Shown one piece after another: positions 1 to 5,970 of a stretch of 8,222 nucleotides of DNA. A program made the translations under genes and the position numbers. The notes beneath the pieces are model-generated. The model was not told the origin of the DNA. It made no database searches and saw only the letters and a program-made list of their open reading frames with translations. Origin of the DNA: Alphaproteobacteria bacterium (lineage in GTDB: Bacteria; Pseudomonadota; Alphaproteobacteria; Rs-D84); contig JAFNYG010000060.1 in assembly GCA_017383325.1 (NCBI GenBank), positions 1-8,222 on the forward strand. The letters are read 5' to 3'. Each line of letters begins with the position of its first letter. The stretch's first letter is position 1.

Positions 1-569
1 AATGCAATTGTATAATTTCCAGGCGCCCATGCATTCGAAGACGTATAAACAAATTCCCCTGCATAATCTGTTCGTTCTGTCGCGATGATTTTATTGTTAA
101 CCATTATAGAAATATTCTGATGCGGCATCCAACGCCCTGCAATGACAATATCGCCATCTTTTTCAATTCGAACAATATCAAATGTTGGTGTTGTTGCATT
201 ATCAACACGTTGAACAACTGGCTCTGGCACAGCAGGCACTATAACAACACGTGGCTGTGTTGCCCCACGAATGAACACAACCCAAATTGCGATAAAAATC
301 ACCAATACCGCACACGCAATTGGGAACCAATATGCCCGCAGCACACCACGACGCTGTCTTGCCTTTTCAATATCCGCAGCCGCCACAGATTGATTTTCTG
401 TTTTCTTATTTCCAGGGCGCGCAAACATATTCAATGATTTCAAGAAACCACGCGTATATTCACGGCGATTTTCTTGCCAATCATTCTGTTGCGCAATTGC
501 ATCATTGATAAGATCATCTGTTGATCGTTTTGTTTTTCCCATATTGCTGTTTTTGTTCTGTTTTGACAT
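1..569 (-). CDS. Single-pass membrane protein with Ig-like domain, LysM-protein type (3' part outside window)
   Basis: The start is ATG at 567-569, read leftward. It is preceded by AGGAG (578-582 on the complement) at 8 nt, which favours it over an in-frame ATG nine codons later. The 189 visible residues are a charged, hydrophilic N-terminus (1-78), one transmembrane helix (about 80-100, WFPIACAVLV onward), a Pro/Val linker (106-122) and the start of a beta-rich domain (128-189). That domain reads FDIVRIEKDGDIVIAGRWMP and later includes TDYAGEFVY and a WAPGNYT turn. This pattern resembles the Ig-like repeat found before the LysM domain in alphaproteobacterial LysM proteins, so a periplasmic peptidoglycan-binding role is plausible. 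No LysM is visible because the gene leaves the window at base 1. The topology is predicted as N-in, C-out. Codon choice leans to GAT, CGT and GTT more than in the plus-strand genes. Confidence 0.72.
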   Translation of the reverse strand, partial: MSKQNKNSNMGKTKRSTDDLINDAIAQQNDWQENRREYTRGFLKSLNMFARPGNKKTENQSVAAADIEKARQRRGVLRAYWFPIACAVLVIFIAIWVVFIRGATQPRVVIVPAVPEPVVQRVDNATTPTFDIVRIEKDGDIVIAGRWMPHQNISIMVNNKIIATERTDYAGEFVYTSSNAWAPGNYTIA

Positions 570-612
570 AATAAAAACTCCTGCGAAATAAATTAAAATC
601 TGTTTTAGACAA

Positions 613-640
613 ATTATTCCAAATAATATTTCTTTGTCAA
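613..640 (-). promoter_or_regulatory. Promoter for the leftward membrane-protein gene
   Basis: On the complement there is a perfect -35 TTGACA (635-640), a 16-bp spacer and a -10 AATAAT (613-618) preceded by TGG, which gives an extended -10. The predicted start of transcription lies about 35-40 nt before the ATG at 569. This is a sequence match only. Confidence 0.6.
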
Positions 641-648
641 TTTATTTA

Positions 649-657
649 TGGTATAAT
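649..657 (+). promoter_or_regulatory. Extended -10 promoter of the phosphofructokinase gene
   Basis: TGGTATAAT is a perfect extended -10 (TGn plus TATAAT at 652-657), 23 bp before the ATG at 681. No good -35 sits 16-18 bp upstream, which is usual for extended -10 promoters. The predicted leader is short, about 15-17 nt, and contains the GGGGGA ribosome binding site (671-676). The site lies only 9 bp from the -35 of the leftward promoter, so the two polymerases would compete for the region. Confidence 0.6.
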
Positions 658-680
658 TTTACAGAAAAACGGGGGAATTT

Positions 681-1760
681 ATGAAAAAAATTGGAATTAT
701 GACAACAGGCGGCGACTGCAGCGGTCTAAACACGGCAATTCAGCGCATTATGACAGGCGCCCGCCTGCGCGGTTGGGACGTTTATGGCATACTGGACGGC
801 ACAGACGGGTTATGCGTAACCCCACCGGCCACAGTAAAACTAAACGACATGATGTTACCCATTGAAAACGCACGCCTGGCCGGCAGCTTTCTGCACAATG
901 GTCGCGCCACAGCACTAAATTTCGAAACCGCCGCAGAATCCGGCCGCATTGAATTATTCAACAAACAACTGCGCAAATCCCTGCGCGCATTACAATTAGA
1001 CGCGCTGGTTTTAATTGGTGGCAACGGCAGTCTGTCTCTTGCATGGGCAAACCGCGCGATATATCGCGATTTACAATTGATATGCATTCCCAAAACAATT
1101 GATATGGATATACCGTGCACAGATCGCACCATCGGCTTTGACACCGCGGTCCAGCAACTAACATCATTTTGCGATCAGTTAATGCTGACAGCCCGCAGTC
1201 ATCACAGATGGTTTGTTGTCCAGGCAATGGGTCGTGATTGCGGAATGTTGGCGTTACATTCTGGGATTGCGATTGGTGCAACTGCTATACTTATCCCAGA
1301 AATCAAATTCAACATCGACAACTTGGTTTCGCACATCAAAAATTCACCAACCGATTACGGCATCATCATTGTATCCGAAGGCATCACATTACGTGGTCAT
1401 TCTGGACGTCCCGCCGACATGATTTCGCGCAAATTAACCGCCAACGGCATAATTAATCGTACTGCGTTCCCAGAACACACACAACGTACAGGTGACACCA
1501 CCGCCACCGATCGAATTCTGGCCACTCGCTTTGCGGACTGCGCGCTAAGCGCAATTGAAAACGGCGAAACATATGTTATGACCGCACTGGAATGCGATAC
1601 AGTCCACACTGTTGCCTTGTCTGAATTTTCATCTGCTGGCGACTGTGTTCGCGACCCAAAGATTCCAGAATTATTGACATCTAATGCGTATGTATCACCA
1701 AACAATCCATTATTAGACGTCGCACACAATATGGGCATTTATATCGGTGAACAAAAATAA
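681..1760 (+). CDS. pfkA: 6-phosphofructokinase, PfkA superfamily, with atypical active-site residues
   Basis: This 359-residue protein is predicted to phosphorylate fructose 6-phosphate to fructose 1,6-bisphosphate in glycolysis. Family motifs appear in order: GGDCSGLN (10-17, nucleotide loop), SFLHNGR (69-75), GGNGS (113-117), PKTIDMD (137-143, with catalytic Asp141 and Asp143), TDRTIGFDTA (147-156), VQAMGR (180-185), SEG (232-234) and the phosphate-binding HTQRTG (266-271) followed by DRILATR. Compared with the E. coli enzyme, the nucleotide-loop Asp103 is Asn115, Gly104 is kept (Gly116), Gly124 is Lys138 and Asn128 is Met142. Gly at 104 suggests ATP rather than pyrophosphate, whereas Lys at 124 is usual in the PPi-type and mixed clades. 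The phosphoryl donor is therefore uncertain. The length is slightly above the short bacterial type (about 320). The start is set by GGGGGA at 671-676. The gene is monocistronic and ends at the terminator at 1761. Confidence 0.93.
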   Translation: MKKIGIMTTGGDCSGLNTAIQRIMTGARLRGWDVYGILDGTDGLCVTPPATVKLNDMMLPIENARLAGSFLHNGRATALNFETAAESGRIELFNKQLRKSLRALQLDALVLIGGNGSLSLAWANRAIYRDLQLICIPKTIDMDIPCTDRTIGFDTAVQQLTSFCDQLMLTARSHHRWFVVQAMGRDCGMLALHSGIAIGATAILIPEIKFNIDNLVSHIKNSPTDYGIIIVSEGITLRGHSGRPADMISRKLTANGIINRTAFPEHTQRTGDTTATDRILATRFADCALSAIENGETYVMTALECDTVHTVALSEFSSAGDCVRDPKIPELLTSNAYVSPNNPLLDVAHNMGIYIGEQK

Positions 1761-1786
1761 AAAAAACGCCCAACTGGGCGTTTTTT
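1761..1786. terminator. Bidirectional intrinsic terminator between convergent genes
   Basis: Six A (1761-1766), CGCCC (1767-1771), loop AACT (1772-1775), GGGCG (1776-1780) and six T (1781-1786) form a GC stem flanked by A and T tracts. The hairpin therefore reads as a terminator on both strands. It begins directly after the pfk TAA (1758-1760), and its other side touches the TAG (complement of 1787-1789) of the leftward 711-codon gene, so it serves both with no spare bases. Confidence 0.9.
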
Positions 1787-3922
1787 CTAAAACATTGGTG
1801 GGAAACATTCATCTGTTCCAACGGCACAGCATGCAACCGTACCATCACCCATATCCACCAGTTCCTCGCCCGAACAACATCCATCAGCATCCGGTGTCTG
1901 ACCATCTGCACACGTTTCCACTGTTTCTTGTTGAACAGCTTCATCCATTTGAACAGGCGCCGCAGCCTCTGCAACAACATCTGTTTCATACTCAGGATCT
2001 GCCACAAACATTTTTTCATTCTGCGACACATTGTAAACCGGCTTTTTAAGCAAAATGTCCACCAAAGGTTCTGTTGGCTCTTTGGTGACCGTTTCATCTG
2101 ACAAGAACGGCGAATCCGAACTTTCTTCTATTGTATCGGTTACGTCATCTGTTGGCTCTGGCGTTGCCTCTATTGGCACAACCACATCTGATTGCACAAT
2201 TTGCACAGGTTCCGCAGGCGTCACAGGCACAGACTCTGCCACAACATCTGCAACATCAGCTTCCGCCACAACAGGTTCGATCGACTCTAAAACTGGCCCT
2301 GCATTAACCTCAGCTTCTTTTTCTGGCGCCACATCCATTGTTTCATCCATAATAAATGGGGACGGCACATCCAGTGTTTCTTTTTCCTGAACAGCTTCAA
2401 CTTCAACTTTGGTCTCTGCGCCCAATTCTGGCACATTTTTATTTGCAGATTTCTGATAAATCCACAACGTAAACACAGACATCACAATCAGCAAAATCAA
2501 CAACACATAGTACAGCATTGTCGGCTTGCGACGTTCTGCCGTGGCCACATCCGCCACACCGCCCGATATTGGCGACACGGGACGTGTCCCCGCATCAACC
2601 GGCGCAGGTGAAATTTCCGGCATCACGCTCTGCGGCATATTCTGTGACATCGTGCTCTGCGACATATTCTGTTGCACAGCCTGCGAAGGCAACACATCAA
2701 CATTCGCGCCATAATCTGGCACAACCGGCGCCACAGGTTCTGCGGGTGTCACATCTGCCAACTGAGGCAGAGGCTCTGGCCCCACCATCGACAACAGTTC
2801 TGGCGCAATCTGTTCTGGTTGCGTATCCATTGGCGTCAAACTGTCCAACACAGGCACCGCAATCGGCTCTTCTGGTTGCGATTGCACAGGTGGCGTAAAA
2901 CTCAACGGCGCAATGACATCTCTTTTTACCTCGGCCTCGGTCATTGATGGCGCCACCCCAGAATTATCTGCCGGCACATTAAAATCGATTGGTTTAAATG
3001 CGATTTCTTCGTCTAAAATCTCGGGATCTTTGTCAAACAACGGCTTAACTTCTTCATCTGCCATATCTTCCGCCTTTTGCTCTTGTTCTGTTGGTTCATT
3101 AAATTCGGTTATATCTGTAAACTGTGGCACAGTGGCCATTGGCACAGGCGCCACTTCAAATTCTGCAACATCTGTTGCGATTGGCATCGCCGGCAGATTA
3201 TTTTCATTTTCCACCCCATCTGCATCCAGACGCGCAACGATTTCCTGTGCGATTTCCACTTCTTCTTCGGCCGTGGCCAACCTGCGCTTTGCGCTGTCCA
3301 AACGCTTTCTTGCGCGCGCCAATTTATCATTTGTCGCATCGATTTGCGATTCAGTCCGCAGTATTTTTGCCGCCGATTGTTTTGTTGGTTCTTTTCCAAT
3401 TCCACGACGCAACTCTGCCAACTTTGCCCTCAGCGTTTTCAGTCGTTTCTGCAAACCGTCGATTGTTTCACCTGTTTTTTCGATTGTATCGCGTGCGCGT
3501 TCTGCCGCGGCATTGGCGCCCCCCATACGTTCCATCGCCGCCCGACGTGCTGCCACATTTCGGAAACGCGCCAAATCATCCAGATACGGCGACACATCAT
3601 CCCCTGCCTTGTACGCACGCACCAAATTATCATACTGCGCCAACCCTGTATATTCTATGTCCAGTTTTTGATATTTGTTGTCTTTTTTTGGCCGAACAGT
3701 TTCCAAATCAACCGCATAATCATTCATCAAGATATCATCCCACTTGCGCTCACCAACTGGGTTAATTACCAACAGCACATTTGGTTTAACATCACTGGTT
3801 ACAAAATCCAAAACCATAACCAGTTTATCATCGGCATCATAATAGGCCCGAAAAGTATTACCCTGAATATTATACTCGGTATACGTCAGTGGCTGATATA
3901 AATTTTCTCTCTCGTCTGGCAT
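1787..3922 (-). CDS. Large bitopic membrane protein with coiled coil and C-terminal Cys-rich tail, function unknown
   Basis: This 711-residue protein is not recognised as a named family. Seen in order: a mixed alpha/beta N-terminal domain (about 10-125, with VMVLDFVTSDVKPNVLLVIN), a Lys/Arg/Glu-rich predicted coiled coil (about 137-233), a long acidic Pro/Glu/Val-rich disordered region (240-460) with a short Met/Gln/Ser stretch (418-435), one transmembrane helix (469-489), and a second acidic Pro/Val-rich region. It ends in a tail with six cysteines at 671, 682, 683, 698, 699 and 706 (CADG...GCC...ACC...ECFPPMF). There is no signal peptide, so the N-terminal two thirds should be cytoplasmic and the Cys tail periplasmic, where disulfides can form. 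GGGG about 8 nt before the ATG serves as the ribosome site. It starts 21 bp after gcrA on the same strand and is probably co-transcribed with it. A scaffold or envelope-linking role is only a guess. Confidence 0.85.
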   Translation of the reverse strand: MPDERENLYQPLTYTEYNIQGNTFRAYYDADDKLVMVLDFVTSDVKPNVLLVINPVGERKWDDILMNDYAVDLETVRPKKDNKYQKLDIEYTGLAQYDNLVRAYKAGDDVSPYLDDLARFRNVAARRAAMERMGGANAAAERARDTIEKTGETIDGLQKRLKTLRAKLAELRRGIGKEPTKQSAAKILRTESQIDATNDKLARARKRLDSAKRRLATAEEEVEIAQEIVARLDADGVENENNLPAMPIATDVAEFEVAPVPMATVPQFTDITEFNEPTEQEQKAEDMADEEVKPLFDKDPEILDEEIAFKPIDFNVPADNSGVAPSMTEAEVKRDVIAPLSFTPPVQSQPEEPIAVPVLDSLTPMDTQPEQIAPELLSMVGPEPLPQLADVTPAEPVAPVVPDYGANVDVLPSQAVQQNMSQSTMSQNMPQSVMPEISPAPVDAGTRPVSPISGGVADVATAERRKPTMLYYVLLILLIVMSVFTLWIYQKSANKNVPELGAETKVEVEAVQEKETLDVPSPFIMDETMDVAPEKEAEVNAGPVLESIEPVVAEADVADVVAESVPVTPAEPVQIVQSDVVVPIEATPEPTDDVTDTIEESSDSPFLSDETVTKEPTEPLVDILLKKPVYNVSQNEKMFVADPEYETDVVAEAAAPVQMDEAVQQETVETCADGQTPDADGCCSGEELVDMGDGTVACCAVGTDECFPPMF

Positions 3923-3943
3923 TTTGCGTTCCCCGATAAAGTA

Positions 3944-4534
3944 TTATTTTTTCTTTGGCGGCGTAAACTGGTATGCTTGTTTACAGTGTTCATAACAATA
4001 CGGTTTTCCAACGAACACAGTTTCCCCACAGAAATGAAAATGTTCTGAATCCGGGTCACCGATTGGCCAACGACATTGATTAGGCTTTAAACCCGCCATT
4101 TCCAAAGAATGTTGTACAATCCGCTGATGCATCGCCAGGTTTTTCGCTGTCGTCTTTTTGCCATCACCTTTTGGTGCGGCAACTTTTTCAGGCGTTACCT
4201 TGGCTGTTAATTTTTTTTCAACTGATTTTTTTACAGTCTTGGTCGCCCCGGTCTTTTTATCTGATTTATCTGCATTTGTCTTTACGGTCACCGCTTTCTT
4301 TGTTGTCTGCGTTTTTCCTTTTGCCGGTTTCTCTGCTGCTGCTTTTTCTGTTTTTTTTGCAACGGTTGCATTTACTGTGCCACCCGCCTTGGCATTCCAA
4401 CCCAAACGGTTCAATTTACCAACAATTGCATTTTTTGACATTCCCAATCGTTTACCGATTTCAGACGTAGACAACCCCTTGCCGGTCAAAGCCTTTAACT
4501 TTTTCAACGTTGCGTTATCCCAACCCTTGCTCAT
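3944..4534 (-). CDS. gcrA: GcrA-family cell cycle regulator with long basic linker
   Basis: GcrA proteins bind sigma-70 and activate transcription at promoters carrying CcrM-methylated GANTC sites, driving cell-cycle genes in Alphaproteobacteria. The 196 residues show the N-terminal helix-turn-helix (about 4-46: WDNATLKKLKAL, GLSTSEIGKRLG, SKNAIVGKLNRLGW). A Lys/Ala/Thr-rich low-complexity linker follows (about 47-132). The conserved C-terminal region (148-190) reads NQCRWPIGDP, FHFCG, GKPYCYEHCKQAYQF, with Cys154, Cys169, Cys180, His183 and Cys184. This C-terminal block is the family's sigma-70-binding part. The linker is longer and more basic than I expect for Caulobacter-type GcrA and ends in further lysines (PPKKK). 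The start is supported by AAGGA (4544-4548 on the complement) 9 nt upstream. The gene heads a unit with the 711-codon gene and is divergent from a prepilin peptidase gene. Confidence 0.93.
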   Translation of the reverse strand: MSKGWDNATLKKLKALTGKGLSTSEIGKRLGMSKNAIVGKLNRLGWNAKAGGTVNATVAKKTEKAAAEKPAKGKTQTTKKAVTVKTNADKSDKKTGATKTVKKSVEKKLTAKVTPEKVAAPKGDGKKTTAKNLAMHQRIVQHSLEMAGLKPNQCRWPIGDPDSEHFHFCGETVFVGKPYCYEHCKQAYQFTPPKKK

Positions 4535-4546
4535 TTTACAAAATCC

Positions 4547-4575
4547 TTGTTATACATTATAATACCAATTATAAC
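4547..4575 (+). promoter_or_regulatory. Promoter for the prepilin peptidase and secreted-protein series
   Basis: TTGTTA (4547-4552), a 17-bp spacer and TATAAC (4570-4575) form a good sigma-70 match reading rightward. The predicted transcript starts near 4582, giving a leader of about 27 nt before the ATG at 4609. Its -10 overlaps the -10 proposed for gcrA on the other strand, so the two promoters are likely mutually exclusive. Confidence 0.55.
4557..4574. repeat. Perfect AT-rich inverted repeat in the gcrA divergent region
   Basis: TTATAAT (4557-4563), spacer ACCA (4564-4567) and ATTATAA (4568-4574) are perfect 7-bp arms. The right arm carries the -10 boxes of both strands. The symmetry may simply reflect back-to-back TATAAT boxes, or it may be an operator. 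Confidence 0.6.
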
Positions 4576-4597
4576 ACGCATCCGATTCGAAAGGCAA
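4568..4597 (-). promoter_or_regulatory. Proposed gcrA promoter with internal GANTC site
   Basis: Read leftward: TTGCCT (4592-4597) is a 4/6 match to the -35, followed by an 18-bp spacer and a perfect TATAAT (4568-4573) with TG at 4575-4576, an extended -10. Transcription would start near 4561, leaving about a 26-nt leader before the ATG at 4534. A second TATAAT at 4556-4561 on the same strand lacks the TG and a matching -35, so it is the weaker choice. Confidence 0.5.
4584..4588. promoter_or_regulatory. GANTC (CcrM-type methylation) site inside the gcrA promoter spacer
   Basis: GATTC lies between the proposed -35 and -10 of gcrA. In known GcrA targets, methylated GANTC sites near or between the promoter elements recruit GcrA-sigma-70. 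No GANTC is seen in the other two promoter regions of the window (570-680, 5080-5106), although the motif is frequent inside genes. Confidence 0.5.
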
Positions 4598-4602
4598 GGG
4601 AG
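4596..4602 (+). promoter_or_regulatory. Ribosome binding site fixing the prepilin peptidase start
   Basis: AAGGGAG ends 6 nt before the ATG at 4609. The reading frame is open back to an ATG at 4510, but that start lies upstream of the predicted transcript start and inside the gcrA coding region. The ATG at 4609 is therefore chosen. Confidence 0.8.
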
Positions 4603-4608
4603 AAAAAC

Positions 4609-5079
4609 ATGATTTTTAACATCTTTTTTATTTTGTTATTGGCGGCTGCAATTGCTTGTGCAGGGCTGATTTCCGTTGCTGATTTTCGTCGTCGCATAAT
4701 CCCAGACGCGTATTTATTCCCATTAATGCTGATTGGTTTGATACTGATTACGTTTTTTGGTTTCCCGATTGACATGCGCGACGCTGTAATTGGCGCCACA
4801 TTTGGGTACGCCATGTCTGCGATTGTTGGCTTTGCATTTGATTATTTCATTCGCCGCAAAAACCCAAATGCCACTACACCGATTGGCCTGGGCGACATAA
4901 AATTGATTGGGGTGGGGGGATTATGGTTGGGAACGAACGGTCTGGCATTGGCGCTGATTATTGCGTGTATTACTGGCGCGATATGGGCCCGCGCAAAAAA
5001 TCAGAAATACATCCCATTTGCCCCGTTCTTTTTACTGGGTGGAATTTTATCTTTAATTACCGACCTGTTTTTGCTATAA
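4609..5079 (+). CDS. Small A24 prepilin peptidase, CpaA-like
   Basis: This 156-residue inner-membrane aspartyl protease is predicted to cleave the leader of type IV prepilins or pseudopilins. The two catalytic aspartates are visible. The first is Asp25 in VADFRRRIIPD (23-33), and the second is Asp96 in GLGDIKL (93-99), the family's GxGD motif. Hydrophobic segments lie at about 2-22, 34-52, 59-79, 98-124 and 137-156, consistent with a polytopic protein. The N-terminal methyltransferase domain of full-length PilD is absent, as in CpaA/TadV-type enzymes. No prepilin gene is recognised in the window, so its substrate is unknown. It is divergent from gcrA and followed after 27 bp by a gene for an exported protein. 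Its last codons overlap the next gene's proposed -10 box. Confidence 0.88.
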   Translation: MIFNIFFILLLAAAIACAGLISVADFRRRIIPDAYLFPLMLIGLILITFFGFPIDMRDAVIGATFGYAMSAIVGFAFDYFIRRKNPNATTPIGLGDIKLIGVGGLWLGTNGLALALIIACITGAIWARAKNQKYIPFAPFFLLGGILSLITDLFLL

Positions 5080-5080
5080 T
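5072..5080 (+). promoter_or_regulatory. Internal extended -10 promoter before the first exported-protein gene
   Basis: TGCTATAAT is a perfect extended -10 (TATAAT at 5075-5080) with no convincing -35. It overlaps the TAA stop (5077-5079) of the prepilin peptidase gene. The 12-bp string TATAATACCAAT (5075-5086) also occurs at 4558-4569 in the gcrA divergent region. It could allow the exported proteins to be made independently of the peptidase. Confidence 0.45.
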
Positions 5081-5106
5081 ACCAATAACAAAGCAGGGAT
5101 AAGAGA

Positions 5107-5952
5107 ATGAAATCCAGTTTATTCGCCGTAATTTTTGCGTTTTGCGCGACGTTGGCACATGCCGACATCCCGTTTTCAAAATACGGTGCGATTCAGAACG
5201 TACAGAACTATTCATCAAACCCATTCTGGAATCCCAACGCCCCGTATAATCAGCGTATGCCGACGGCCGTGTACGCCACCGGCCCAGACGTTGAAACATC
5301 TGATTGTCAAACAATGGTTGCATACCTGGTTGCGTCTGAATGTGCCACACGTAACAAATGCATATCCAGCAAACTGTCCGACATACGTCCGGCCATAATA
5401 CTGCAATTATCGCGCATTCCAAACGGCAATTACGCCACATCATGCGCGGGATATATCGACACTGCATTTGACGCATACGTAACCCAGAACGCGATTGCCG
5501 CCCCATCTGCGAACGCGGCATTTCCAACGGCATCTGGTGTTGCGTCTGTGGACACGACCACACCACCCCAGTTTCAAAATCCATACACACCGAAACTGCA
5601 GGATTGGCAACACGAAATGCTGGAACGCCAACAGGAATTAAAAGATTTACAAACCGCCAACGGCGTCACCACTTCCCATCTGGTACATACCACAGAATAC
5701 CCAACCGTGTACGCCGACCTGTCATTTGAACAGCGTAAAAAAAACGCAACCGACGGATACGAACCATTCAAAAACAGCCGCGCATACATCCCCATTGAAA
5801 TTGAAAAAATGTCTGCCGAAGAATTATGGTGCAAACAGAACGACGAACGCCACGAAAAACTGATTACGATATTGGAAAAAATTGAAAAATGCCGTAAAAA
5901 TAAAACAAAATACAGCGACTGTGACGCAATCAAAGAATACACCAAACTGTAA
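5107..5952 (+). CDS. Exported periplasmic or surface protein, unknown family
   Basis: I do not recognise this 281-residue protein. It has a clear signal peptide (1-19) with a probable cleavage after LAHA, before DIPFSKYG. The mature part begins with an Asn/Pro/Tyr-rich stretch (30-60). A region with Cys67, Cys79, Cys85 and Cys113 (67-122) then suggests a compact disulfide-bonded domain. An Ala/Ser/Thr/Pro linker (129-156), a Gln/Glu-rich helix (164-185) and a charged helical C-terminus with Cys242, Cys262 and Cys272 follow. AGGGA (5095-5099) stands 7 nt before the ATG. It sits 27 bp after the prepilin peptidase gene and 18 bp before the next exported-protein gene, so a joint envelope or secretion role is inferred. 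There is no type III (prepilin) leader, so it is not itself an obvious peptidase substrate. Confidence 0.82.
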   Translation: MKSSLFAVIFAFCATLAHADIPFSKYGAIQNVQNYSSNPFWNPNAPYNQRMPTAVYATGPDVETSDCQTMVAYLVASECATRNKCISSKLSDIRPAIILQLSRIPNGNYATSCAGYIDTAFDAYVTQNAIAAPSANAAFPTASGVASVDTTTPPQFQNPYTPKLQDWQHEMLERQQELKDLQTANGVTTSHLVHTTEYPTVYADLSFEQRKKNATDGYEPFKNSRAYIPIEIEKMSAEELWCKQNDERHEKLITILEKIEKCRKNKTKYSDCDAIKEYTKL

Positions 5953-5970
5953 ACCGACGGGAACCAACCA

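Noticed and set aside
120..508. Two plus-strand small open frames at the left edge
   Set aside because: They are antisense to the minus-strand membrane-protein gene, which has a good ribosome site, a promoter, a transmembrane helix and an Ig-like domain.
634..657. TTGTCA (634-639) as the -35 for the pfk promoter
   Set aside because: The spacer to TATAAT (652-657) would be 12 bp, too short for sigma-70. The same bases serve better as the opposite-strand TTGACA.
2913..3671. Long plus-strand open frame (252 codons) opposite the 711-codon gene
   Set aside because: It is Ser/Ala-rich, an antisense reading of repetitive Pro/Glu/Ala codons. It has no recognisable domain or supported start and lies wholly inside a better-supported gene.
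3077..3901. Plus-strand open frame of 274 codons, Cys/Phe/Ile-rich
   Set aside because: Its odd composition, including many Cys and Phe, is typical of the complement of a Lys/Glu/Ala coiled-coil gene. No ribosome site or family motif supports it.
4510..4608. 33-codon upstream extension of the prepilin peptidase frame
   Set aside because: It would start inside gcrA and before the predicted promoter, and it adds a polar stretch ahead of the membrane segment. AAGGGAG supports the ATG at 4609.
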